From Flavobacteriales bacterium (GTDB taxonomy: Bacteria > Bacteroidota > Bacteroidia > NS11-12g > UBA955), in the NCBI GenBank assembly GCA_947472115.1, contig CANIZU010000011.1, forward strand, positions 1 to 21,729: a stretch of 21,729 nt of DNA, written 5' to 3'. Positions 7,801 to 16,600 of the stretch are shown here, piece after piece (position 1 is the first letter of the stretch; each line of letters starts with the position of its first letter). Both the position numbers and the translations under genes were made by a program. The notes beneath the pieces are model-generated. The model worked only from the letters and a program-made list of their open reading frames with translations. It made no database searches and was not told the DNA's origin.

Positions 7801-9542
7801 GAATACACATAAATGTATTGTGAATTAGCATAGTTACCCGCAACTACGTTTCCAATTACCTCGTAATTGTTCAAATAATACAAGTAGAAATAGTGATAAC
7901 CCGTAGTACCGGTACAAGTATTACCTACTACGTAATTCCTATTGATCTTAAAGTTGTTGGTACCCGTATAATAATAAATGTAAACACTGTAATTGTATGG
8001 ACCCGCTACGTTTTTAGTGATCGTGTTATTTTGGAATTCATTCCAAGTATAGGTACCACTACTAGCATAATACAGATAGAAATTATAAAAGTAATATGCA
8101 CTGTAATTGTTATTGGAAGTATTTCCATTACAACGCACACCTGTTGGGTAGTAAATATAGAAATTGTAAAAATACCCCGTAGCGTAGTTCATCTTGACGT
8201 TATCTACCACGTTGTTTAATACGTCGATGTAGCTACCATAATAGATATACCAAGAGTACCAATAGTAGTTACCTACTGAGTTGGTGATCTTGTTTCCATC
8301 CATTACTGTATACGTTGGATAATATACATACCACATGTACATGGTTGCCGCAGTTCCAGAACTTTGGATGTTATCAATTGTATTCGCTTTGATATCCAAA
8401 TATTGAGGGTAGTAAACATAGTTACCGTATGAACTTCCAGTAGTTGAATAAATATTATAAAAAGAATTACCAACACACTGCGCGCGATAAGTTGCATTTC
8501 CATAAGTATAATATTGATAGGTAAGATAGAAAGAAGCTAAGTTGGTTGTCAACAATGTTGCACCAGAAAAGGGCAAATCGTGAATTGTGTTTTTGCTAAT
8601 TTCAGAAGCGCGCGAAGTGCTGTAAGAATAAAAAGAATAAACCCCCAACAATTGCGTTGAACCACCCACAGCCGTATTTGCACGAGAGATATCGTTACTT
8701 GTGATACTATTACCATTGGTGTAATATTCATAAATGGCATAGTTATAGAAGTTCTGAATCTTGTTTGCTGTAAAAGTATTATTTTGAGCAACTGTAGAAT
8801 AGTTCGCACTGTTTCCATTCAATGAAATCGCGTAATACGGACCAGGGCTGTTCACAGAACTTGTCAAAAATGTGTTCGATGAGAATGTATTATAAGAGCC
8901 TGGTTGGCCCGTGGTACCTGTTGCTGCACTTCCAGAAGCCGTTGGCGAAGTTAGAGAAGTCGACATAGACAAATAACTCACTGCCGTTGAAGCGGATGCC
9001 AAAGCAGAGAAATTCACCGTACAACCACTCACCGTATTGTAATCCGATTGGTTACTAAACCAAAATCCACCCGGCGTTGTGCTCGCATTGACGATGGTAA
9101 GATTTTTTATGGTGATATAATCCGCACCCGTAAACTGGAATGGAGCATATGCAGCATTGTAGTTGAAGGTTTGGTAGTTACCATCAATTACTATTTTGTT
9201 GGTTGCGTTAACCCCTTTAATTGACGGTAATGTCAATGCGATGGATTCAGCTGTAACGTTCGTGCTAACAACTGTTACAGTTACTGGACCCGATAAAGTA
9301 TCCAAACCTGTAACAATCGGACCTCCATCCGTACGAGGATTCACAGTAGTACTCATGTTGTAAATTGATTTTACAAAAGAGTTCCAGTTTTTAAACATTG
9401 TGGCAGTAGCGACACCCGTGTTGGCCGGATCTATCGTGTAACTTCCACTCATTTGTGCGAAGGCAGATGCCGACGACAAACCCAAAGAAATAAAGAGCAA
9501 TGCACCCTTCAATTTCTGTTTCATATAGTTGTTCAATTTCAT
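4818..9542 (-). CDS. Giant T9SS-secreted tyrosine-rich beta-helix protein with PKD domains
   Basis: The product has 1574 residues. A signal peptide (1-29, ending AFA|Q) leads into a right-handed parallel beta-helix (about 85-670). Its second half, 264-666, consists of 13 coils carrying Tyr-rich strands. Next come a linker and a CARDB-like Ig domain (about 755-860). Six PKD-type domains follow at about 990-1480, several with WDF-(S/G)-D-(N/G) or close variants and a G-x-Y-x-V/K-x-x-L strand. A type A T9SS sorting domain ends the protein (about 1495-1574: YPNPAIGSF ... GVYMVRVQSG). Cys pairs recur in the PKD part. No catalytic residues are evident, although beta-helices of this type include polysaccharide lyases. 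I infer an adhesive or structural surface fibre. An alternative start is Met7 (ATG ending at 9524), which gives a more typical signal peptide. The gene begins 30 bp after its upstream neighbour and is last in the operon. Confidence 0.9.
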   Translation of the reverse strand: MKLNNYMKQKLKGALLFISLGLSSASAFAQMSGSYTIDPANTGVATATMFKNWNSFVKSIYNMSTTVNPRTDGGPIVTGLDTLSGPVTVTVVSTNVTAESIALTLPSIKGVNATNKIVIDGNYQTFNYNAAYAPFQFTGADYITIKNLTIVNASTTPGGFWFSNQSDYNTVSGCTVNFSALASASTAVSYLSMSTSLTSPTASGSAATGTTGQPGSYNTFSSNTFLTSSVNSPGPYYAISLNGNSANYSTVAQNNTFTANKIQNFYNYAIYEYYTNGNSITSNDISRANTAVGGSTQLLGVYSFYSYSTSRASEISKNTIHDLPFSGATLLTTNLASFYLTYQYYTYGNATYRAQCVGNSFYNIYSTTGSSYGNYVYYPQYLDIKANTIDNIQSSGTAATMYMWYVYYPTYTVMDGNKITNSVGNYYWYSWYIYYGSYIDVLNNVVDNVKMNYATGYFYNFYIYYPTGVRCNGNTSNNNYSAYYFYNFYLYYASSGTYTWNEFQNNTITKNVAGPYNYSVYIYYYTGTNNFKINRNYVVGNTCTGTTGYHYFYLYYLNNYEVIGNVVAGNYANSQYIYVYSGLSGTFTAEVRNNTFMANTSTAPTPGSSYIYCYLYLYYHTVQFTGNIIDLKGTGTQYYRYLYMYLAYASPGVLKEFNDNTYSLNNLFTYPYWYFNGTNYTDWAGFSGSGLQGSRDNADNPLYVDATNNDWRAGAWTLQNNVGYISQNSVDCKQVPRNTVAHDRGGLETSTDLQAIATNFSVPASVCAGYTTGATWLIVKSLYPYDKARNFKVSYAVNKGPKISATVTKQLANGDTVKVFFPTALVLNASGPARIAIYVDLPDDNNSNDSFIFNTTVKPAPGGGVFTFTTSPTWAYYQPAKNNDVTVLGQPVEYSVNSPRVYTNKDYLGNGGGNNWAASVVAKCKYGKSVTGATVTPPTATSDMLVKFVTTDKSLEDSTITLYLIVNDKGNGCDTIIKRDVLIYPTIVPNFTKPKQACVGESILFENKSTVTSGNMEFKWDFGTGKVSDNTDAPDPVFVYKTPGTYKVMMLAKTLPYGFPSKDSVTFQVNPVPTASFSKKNACEGYNLTFTNLTTPSTATVSWDFGDNKGISTANNPTYKYASKGSYLVTLTSDLAGCKASAIQRVYQFEKPKAAYKVVSGDCDNKDFVFANNSSIGSGLIGSYWNFDDNSVSTDMAPKHLFGSSGKKNVKLVITSEFGCKDSVTNIVVVKESPKVRFINGPACSLKPTDFTNTTSAVANAIASYQWVFSDGTSTKAESPSHSWGSLGPKTATLTISLDNGCTSSATKSLEVLIQPKAYFSAADVCAGQPIVFNNSTSWAQGDISYSWDFSDNTSSSESDPLHTYNVNATTTYNVTLKAKIAGGCLDSFTRQITINEGPKTCDFQATPDYAFGYYGMKFEPMNSTGSVGAQGTVTYTWVIENGGKQNGPTAQFNFLKDGSYQVTMYAVTKSTGCECSATKTVVMNRASAKSLATSGIAVYPNPAIGSFNVAMTESFGTAVSIVVTNMSGAAVKSINTQNNGLVNVDTRDLSEGVYMVRVQSGSRVATEKITITK
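7545..8753 (-). repeat. Thirteen-coil tyrosine-rich protein repeat inside the beta-helix gene
   Basis: The stretch encodes residues 264-666. A conserved Asn in an N-x-[IVTF] turn recurs at residues 283, 318, 359, 387, 417, 444, 474, 506, 536, 565, 594, 627 and 660, that is every 27-41 residues and mostly 27-33. Each turn is preceded by an aromatic strand such as WYIYYGSY, NFYIYYPTG or YLYLYYH. By hand count about 76 of the 387 residues in 264-650 are Tyr. The DNA copies are strongly diverged, so this is an old protein repeat held by structure, not a recent DNA duplication. Confidence 0.85.
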
Positions 9543-9572
9543 AATCGTGTTATTAGTTTTTTTGATAGTTTG

Positions 9573-12500
9573 TTAGTTTGCTACAATGATTTTTTTGGTT
9601 GTTACTTCATTATTATTTCTAATGTTTATTAAATAGGTTCCTTGACCATATTTGCCCAAATTGATTTCTTGAGAACCAAAGCCTCCAGAGAAATTGTACT
9701 CAGCCACTTTTGAACCCACCATATTGGTAATTTCAACATGCACGGGTGAAGCATTATTCAAAGCAAAATCAAATGTCACCAAACCTGTAGTTGGGTTAGG
9801 GTATACCATCACCTGCTCAGACAAGGTCAAATCTTCTTTTGACAAAAAACTGTTGGTACAATCTGGTGGATACATCACACGAACAGGGCGCAAGACAACC
9901 TGACTACGATTACCACTTGGGTCAACCACTTGATAGTTGATATAGTAGATGCCTGCACGCCAAATATTGACGTTATGACTCAATATTTTCACCAAAGGCA
10001 TCAACTCGTCGTTTCCATAATAGTTGTCTTCAACAGACACATCGCTCATCGCCCAGAAAGGTGTTCCTGCACAAACATTCACCGATGTAGTGATAAGCGT
10101 TGGAGCAATACGGTCAACCACTTTAATAAAACGGCTACGCTTTGTTACGTTACCGCTTTCATCCGTAGCAGTATAAGTTTCAACATACAATCCCAAAGTG
10201 AATGGATTCACTTTACCTGTTTTTTCAATCGAAATTTTAGAAACTGGACTGTAATTGTCTCTCACCGAAATATTTTGAGAGCTATAGGAATTGTTGACAT
10301 CATGAACTACAGTATCAGGAGTATTCAATGTAATTTCAGGTGCGATGTAATCATCCACTCGATAGTTCAATGTAAACCCATTTTCAACAGCATCATTTGC
10401 ATGAATGTCTTTTGCAAAATAACTGATTGGATACGTTGCACGAACCAATGTATTCACCATACCATTGTATCCAGGAACCTTATTTACTGAAATACTTCCG
10501 TTACATGTATCATAACCATTTACCGCATCAACAAACAAACTTCCCAATTGAATATTAATTACATCATTGTCAACCAAACGCTTTCCATAATTGAAAATCC
10601 CAGGCTTTTTTGTATCAACCACATTAACCGTTCTAGTTTTGGTTGAAGCATTTCTTTGCGCATCCATTACATCGTAGGTAACTGTGTATGAACCCACCAA
10701 TGAAGTATTCACTTTCCCGTTCAGCTTGATGCTCGATGTTAGATTGCCATCAACCAAGTCGGTTGCTACGGCACCCTGTTCCGTATAAACACCACACTGT
10801 TCTACTGTAACAGTATCGCTACCCAACAAAGTAAGTGTTGGAGGCGTTTTGTCTAACACTACAATTACAGTTCTTGTTACCTGAGCCGAAGGATTACCTG
10901 CAGCATCAGTTACACCAAAGTTCATTGCATAAGTTCCAGGAGTAGTGCAATCCAAATCACTCGTGATCAAAACTTTTGTTGTTAAATCCCCTTCGGTTGG
11001 ATCTGATGCCGAATATGTCTTGTAAGCCGTTTCTGACCAACAAGCCGTTGCATTAGAAGTTCTTTCCACACGAACAACACTATTCCCTACCAATGTAATT
11101 ACTGGAGGACGTTTGTCGTTTGCCAAGGTGATGCCATAGTCTTCAAATTCACCCACTACATTCACACCACATGATGTATTCGAGAAAGAACCATAAGAAA
11201 CCGCAACACGCATACGCGTAACTCCTTCAAAACAATCCTTCAAATCTGGAACGCGGAATTTGTTACTCGCTTTTGTACCCGCAATTGAACCCGTGTTCAA
11301 GACCAACTCATCATCGGTAAATGTTCCATCGATATTGTAATCAATCCAAGCCTTAAAGTTGGCGTTGTTTGCGTTGGTACGGCGGGTTGCAATAACCGAA
11401 TAGTACGATCCATAACTCAAAGAGTTATTGAAATAATCTGTAAAATCAGTATAAGAAGATAAACCCACATCAGAGGTGTTTTCCAACAAGCTCACATTGT
11501 CCTGCAACAATTCCACTTTGGAAATCGCAACATCAGAAGACAACATATCTGTAACTGGAGTGCAATACTTCACAGCAATTACATATTTGGTCTTGATTAT
11601 TTTCTTCTCCGTAGCTGCACGTCCTCCTGGAGAATTCCAAGCACGCAAGGTAAAGGTATAAGCTCCACCTACGCTAAACAACAACTGGGGATTGCGACTA
11701 TTGATTGTGGTTCCTCCCACAAAACTGTATGTGGCTGGATAAATACTCCACTCAAAGTTTGAAGCAAAATCTGTCTTCGTATTAATTGTAACAACTTCAC
11801 CTACTTTAGGGCGCAAATTACTTGCTGTGAAATCCACAAATCCTGGACCTGTTGGAGTTTTTACTGTGATATTTCTGCAGAATGTATCCGTTCCGTTACA
11901 TACTTTGGCAATCAAACAGACGTTATAAGAACCATCCGTATAAAAGGCATTCGTAAAAACTCTGGCTTTGGCTCCATAACCTGAAGTTCCATCAATCATC
12001 CAATCATATTCTACCTGACCTTGTGCATTTTTCACATTGGCCACAAAGTCCAAATTCGTTCCATTGGCAATGGTTGTGTAATCCACGTCATAACCTGACT
12101 TTGGATTTGCAACTGGCAACAATTCAGAATCCCAAGTGGCAATAAATCCACTATCGTTGTTCGCTGTGTTCGATTCAAATGTGATATACATTGAACCACT
12201 AAAAGCCTTAAATACGGTTGAAGAGAACATGGTGAAATTCACACCCGTGATTCCTCCTGATGGCGTAATTTCTTTTCCACCTGCATCTGGCCCATCATAA
12301 ATTCTCAAGCGATCTCCGCCATCACCCAATGACAATTTCAACTGTTTGAATTTCAAACGTATTTCTTTTGCACCACATGGGAAGATTTGGAAATAATCGA
12401 TAGCAGTTTTTCTACCATTACCATAGTTTCCGCCCTTGCCACCGTTGTCGTACAAAATACCACCCTGGTTGGAAGCAATTTTATTCGGTCCTAAGTAGAA

Positions 12501-13610
12501 TTCCCCGGGAGGAACCGCTTGGATATAACTAGATTTACACACTTTGGTGCTCGGTCCAATATCATTGGTAGATGTCAAACAAATCGTCCACCATCCCAAT
12601 TCATCAAATGAGAAAACAGGATTTTGAGCGGTACTTGTATAAATGATTGCACCAGAAGGAGATGTTGCCGTCCAATTCCACTTATAAGCACCATTGGTGC
12701 TCAAATCAAACAACTGCGTAGTATAGAAAACTTCAACCTGGTTGCTAGCTGCAAGAAAATCCGCCGTTGGAGCCACCGTTGGCTTGTCGATCTTTACCGT
12801 TTTGATAATTGAATCAGACATTCCACAAAACTGCTGAACCAATTTCACGTTATAGTAGCCAGTATTAGGCCAGCTCGCACGACCTTTTGCACCAGTATTT
12901 ATAATTGAAGTTGCTGATTGAAAACTCCATTTTTGGTTGTAGGCAGCACTGGTAGTAGTAGAGTTAAAACCAATTGGCGTTTTGATAAAATTGGGTCCTG
13001 TTGGAACCGCAAAATCCGCAGCCGGTGGACTTACAGCTTTCACATTCACTTCAAAATCCATGATGTTACCGTAAGTCGCTAAAGTACCACAACCCTGAGT
13101 AGGAGTGAAAGTATAATACGATGCACGAACACGCATAATACGAACACCTGGCTTAGACCCTGCACAAGGCACTGTCAAGTTTGCTGTTTTGGTTGAGTTT
13201 ACCGCAACTTGCGCAAATGGTGCCGCAACGGTAGAAATACATTCCGCAGCCGTGAAATTGTTGTCGCCATCCATATCAATCCAAACACCCACATACAATG
13301 CATATGTACAAGTGTTTTCAATGGTCATACTCATAACCTCACCGGGAGTGATATCCATCACTGCACCGCTTGTCATCAACTTTGGACTCAAACCACCTGT
13401 ATTGGCGCAGTTCAAACCCGAGTAGGTTGCAGTAGATCCAGCGCTATTCTTAAAAGATACGCCAGACAACCACATCAAACTACAGTCATAACTATTGTTG
13501 GCCGTACAAATTTGTGCTTCCCCTTTTCCAAATGAACCACAAATCATTACCAACAAGGCAACAATTTGAGCTCCAAAGGCTCTTTTCTTTAATCTAATTT
13601 TCATTGTCAT
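9573..13610 (-). CDS. Giant T9SS-secreted GEVED/PKD/CUB/Ig-like protein (paralogue 2)
   Basis: The product has 1345 residues from the ATG ending at 13610. An in-frame TTG ending at 13619 would add three. A signal peptide ends GEA|Q (Gln33). A first GEVED-like module (about 80-190) has a DxDGDN calcium-type loop. Two PKD-like domains (197-275, 281-362) and a CUB domain (about 368-495: LRIYDG, then a Gly-Ser strand ending DSGFIATWDS) follow. Then come two more PKD-like domains (500-584, 591-673) and a second GEVED module (about 737-830: AWIDYNIDGTF, ending GEFEDYGI). Five Ig-like DUF5011/HYR-type domains (833-1247, e.g. YTVTYDVMDAQRNAS) precede a type A sorting domain (about 1260-1345: YPNPTTGLV ... 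GQGTYLINI). All parts are binding or scaffold folds; no enzyme is seen. It probably serves surface adhesion or matrix assembly. It lies 26 bp after its paralogue and 30 bp before the beta-helix gene. Confidence 0.9.
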   Translation of the reverse strand: MTMKIRLKKRAFGAQIVALLVMICGSFGKGEAQICTANNSYDCSLMWLSGVSFKNSAGSTATYSGLNCANTGGLSPKLMTSGAVMDITPGEVMSMTIENTCTYALYVGVWIDMDGDNNFTAAECISTVAAPFAQVAVNSTKTANLTVPCAGSKPGVRIMRVRASYYTFTPTQGCGTLATYGNIMDFEVNVKAVSPPAADFAVPTGPNFIKTPIGFNSTTTSAAYNQKWSFQSATSIINTGAKGRASWPNTGYYNVKLVQQFCGMSDSIIKTVKIDKPTVAPTADFLAASNQVEVFYTTQLFDLSTNGAYKWNWTATSPSGAIIYTSTAQNPVFSFDELGWWTICLTSTNDIGPSTKVCKSSYIQAVPPGEFYLGPNKIASNQGGILYDNGGKGGNYGNGRKTAIDYFQIFPCGAKEIRLKFKQLKLSLGDGGDRLRIYDGPDAGGKEITPSGGITGVNFTMFSSTVFKAFSGSMYITFESNTANNDSGFIATWDSELLPVANPKSGYDVDYTTIANGTNLDFVANVKNAQGQVEYDWMIDGTSGYGAKARVFTNAFYTDGSYNVCLIAKVCNGTDTFCRNITVKTPTGPGFVDFTASNLRPKVGEVVTINTKTDFASNFEWSIYPATYSFVGGTTINSRNPQLLFSVGGAYTFTLRAWNSPGGRAATEKKIIKTKYVIAVKYCTPVTDMLSSDVAISKVELLQDNVSLLENTSDVGLSSYTDFTDYFNNSLSYGSYYSVIATRRTNANNANFKAWIDYNIDGTFTDDELVLNTGSIAGTKASNKFRVPDLKDCFEGVTRMRVAVSYGSFSNTSCGVNVVGEFEDYGITLANDKRPPVITLVGNSVVRVERTSNATACWSETAYKTYSASDPTEGDLTTKVLITSDLDCTTPGTYAMNFGVTDAAGNPSAQVTRTVIVVLDKTPPTLTLLGSDTVTVEQCGVYTEQGAVATDLVDGNLTSSIKLNGKVNTSLVGSYTVTYDVMDAQRNASTKTRTVNVVDTKKPGIFNYGKRLVDNDVINIQLGSLFVDAVNGYDTCNGSISVNKVPGYNGMVNTLVRATYPISYFAKDIHANDAVENGFTLNYRVDDYIAPEITLNTPDTVVHDVNNSYSSQNISVRDNYSPVSKISIEKTGKVNPFTLGLYVETYTATDESGNVTKRSRFIKVVDRIAPTLITTSVNVCAGTPFWAMSDVSVEDNYYGNDELMPLVKILSHNVNIWRAGIYYINYQVVDPSGNRSQVVLRPVRVMYPPDCTNSFLSKEDLTLSEQVMVYPNPTTGLVTFDFALNNASPVHVEITNMVGSKVAEYNFSGGFGSQEINLGKYGQGTYLINIRNNNEVTTKKIIVAN

Positions 13611-13636
13611 TGTTTTCAATTAATATCTCTGCTGAA

Positions 13637-16600
13637 TTATTTGTTCGTAACGATTATCTTTTTTGTAGTCACATCATTTTGATTGGCAATTTGAATCATA
13701 TATGCACCTTGACCGTATTTAGCCAAATCAAGCGTCATTGATCCAAAACCACCTGCATAAGCATACTCTGCAACACGTGCCCCAACCAAGTTGGTCACAA
13801 CAATTGAAATAGGACTCGAATTGTTGACAGCGAAATCAACTTTCACAATGCCAGAAGTTGGGTTAGGATAAACCATCACCTGCTCGGCCAATGTCAAATC
13901 TTTTTTGCCCATAAAACTGTTTTCACAATCTGGGGGATATTGAACCATTACTGGACGCAATACAACCTGACTCTTATTCCCACTTGGGTCGGTCACTTGA
14001 TAGTTGATGTAATAAACACCAGCCTGCCAAATATTCACGTTATGACTCAAAATCTTAACCAAAGGAAGCAATTCATCGTTTCCATAGTAGTTATCTTCCA
14101 CCGTCACATCGCTCATGGCCCAGAAAGGAGTTCCTGCACAAACGTTTACCGATGTGGTAATCAATGTTGGAGCGATACGATCCACAACCTTAACATAGCG
14201 ATACCGCTTGGTCACGTTTCCACTTTCGTCTGTGGCTGTGAATGTTTCTGTATACAATCCCAATACATAAGGGTTTACTTTTCCCGTACGTTCAACACTC
14301 AATTTGCTTCCTGAGCTAAAGTTATCAGTTGCAGTTACGGGCTGAGAACTGTAAGAATTGTTCACGTCATGGATGACGGTATCCGTTGTATTCAAAGAAA
14401 TTTCAGGAGCAATGTAATCGTCCACACGATAGTTGGTTACAAAACCATCTTCCACTGCAGTATTTCCATGAATGTCCTTCGCATAGTAGATGATAGGATA
14501 AGTAGCGCGAACCAAAGTGTTTACCATCCCATTATAACCAGGAACCTTGTTTACACTAATACTGCCGTTACACGTGTCGTACCCGGTAACCGCATCAACA
14601 AACAAACTTCCAATTTGCAATTGAACCACATCACCATCTACCAAACGTTTGCCATAGCTAAATAGGCCAGGCTTTTTGGTATCAATTACATTCACAGTGC
14701 GTTTCGCCGTTGAAGCATTGCCCTGAGCATCTTTTACATCGTATGTTAATGTATAAGTTCCAACGCTAGAAGTATTCACTATTCCGCTGATTTTAATGCT
14801 ACTGGTGAGATTTCCATCTACCAAATCCGAAGCGACCGCACCATTTTCATTATACGTATCACACTGCTCAACATTAACAGTAGCATTTCCAAGTAAAGTA
14901 AGTGTTGGAGGTGTTTTGTCCAATACAACGATAATCGTCCTATTGACATCCTGAGCCGCATTGCCTGCTGCGTCCGTCACACGGAAATTCATATTGTATG
15001 TTCCAGGAGTAGTACAATCCAAATCCGTTGCAATGACAACTTTGGTAGTCAAATCACCTTCCGTAGGATCTGCAGCCGAGTAGCTATTATAAGCTTTTTC
15101 TGTCCAACAAGCCGTTGCATTGCTATTGCGTTCTACACGAACTACGCTGTTTCCAATTAAGGTAATTACTGGCGGAAGTTTGTCGTTTGCCAAAGTGATA
15201 CCATAATCTTCAAACTCACCTACTACGTTAACACCACAAGATGTATTGGCAAAAGAACCATAGGAAACAGCCACACGCATACGCGTCACTCCCTCAAAAC
15301 AATCTTTCAAATCTGGAACACGAAACTTGTTACTCGCTTTAGTACCTGAAATTGAACCACTATTTAAAACCAATTCGTCATCGGTAAATACACCATCAAT
15401 GTTATAATCAATCCAAGCCTTAAAGTTTGCATTGTTTGCATTGGTACGACGTGTTGCAATGACAGAATAATAAGAACCATAACTAAGCGCATCATTAAAC
15501 TGGTCTGTGTAATCTGTATAGGCAGTTAAACCTACATCCGAGGCATTCTCTAATAAACTTACTGAATCTTGGAATAATTCTACTTTAGAAATTGCCACGT
15601 CAGACGATAACATATCTGTTACAGGTACACAATATTTTACTGCAATGACATATTTGGTTTTAATAATCTTTTTCTCAGTAGCCGTTCTTCCACCCGGTGT
15701 GCTCCAAGCACGTAAGGTAAATGTATAAGCACCACCCGCATTGAATACCAATTTAGGGTTTCTTGAATTAATTGTTGTTCCACCCACCAAACTATAGGTA
15801 GCTGGATAAATACTCCACTCAAAGTTGGAAGCGTAATCCGTTTTTGTAGTGATAGAAATGGCTTCCCCAACTTTCGGACGAAGATTAGAAGCGACAAAAT
15901 CAACAATGCCTGGAGCCGTTGGTGTATTTACTGTGATTTTTTGACAGAAAGTATCAACCCCATTACAAATTTTAGCAATTAAACAAACGTTATAAGTTCC
16001 ATCGGTATAAAAAGCAGTAGAGAATACTTTGGCTTTTGCCCCGTATCCACTTGTACCGTCGATCATCCAATCATATTCTACCTGGCCTTGCGCATTTTTT
16101 ACATTACCAACAAAATCAATGTTCGTTCCATTTCCTATAGTTGTGTAAGCCACATCATACCCCGACTTTGGATTGGCTACCGGCAACAATTCAGAATCCC
16201 ATTTGGCGATAAATCCACTGTCGTTGTTTGCTGAGTTAGATTCGAACGTGACATACATCGATCCACTGAATGCCTTTAATGTAGTACCACGGAACATGTT
16301 TTGGTTGACACCAGTGATACCACCCGCTGGAGTAATTTCTTTTCCGCTAGCATCCTGACCGTCATAAATACGCAAACGGTCGCCACCATCTCCCAAACTC
16401 AACTTTAATTGAGTAAAGGTGAAACGAATCTCTTTTGCACCACATGGGAAAATCTGGAAATAGTCGATCGATGTTTTACGGTTGTTACCATAGTTACCCG
16501 TTTTACCACCATTATCGTATAAGATACCACCTTGGTTAGAAGCGATCTTGTTCGGTCCCATATAAAATTCACCAGGAGGAACCGCTTGGATGTATTTACT

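Noticed and set aside
7893..8219. Plus-strand open frame of 108 codons rich in Ile and Val
   Set aside because: It is the reverse complement of the Tyr-rich repeats (TAT/TAC read backwards give ATA/GTA), so its composition is a by-product.
7545..8753. Regularly spaced repeats as a CRISPR array
   Set aside because: The repeat is at protein level, diverged in DNA, and inside a continuous reading frame; no cas genes are present.
9930..10490. Plus-strand open frame of 186 codons
   Set aside because: It is antisense to the Ig-like domains of a T9SS protein, and a similar shadow frame occurs at 13940-14314 in the paralogue, as expected from shared sequence rather than a gene.
13611..13619. TTG start three codons ahead of the ATG of paralogue 2
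   Set aside because: ATG starts follow at codons 4 and 6, and either gives a normal signal peptide.
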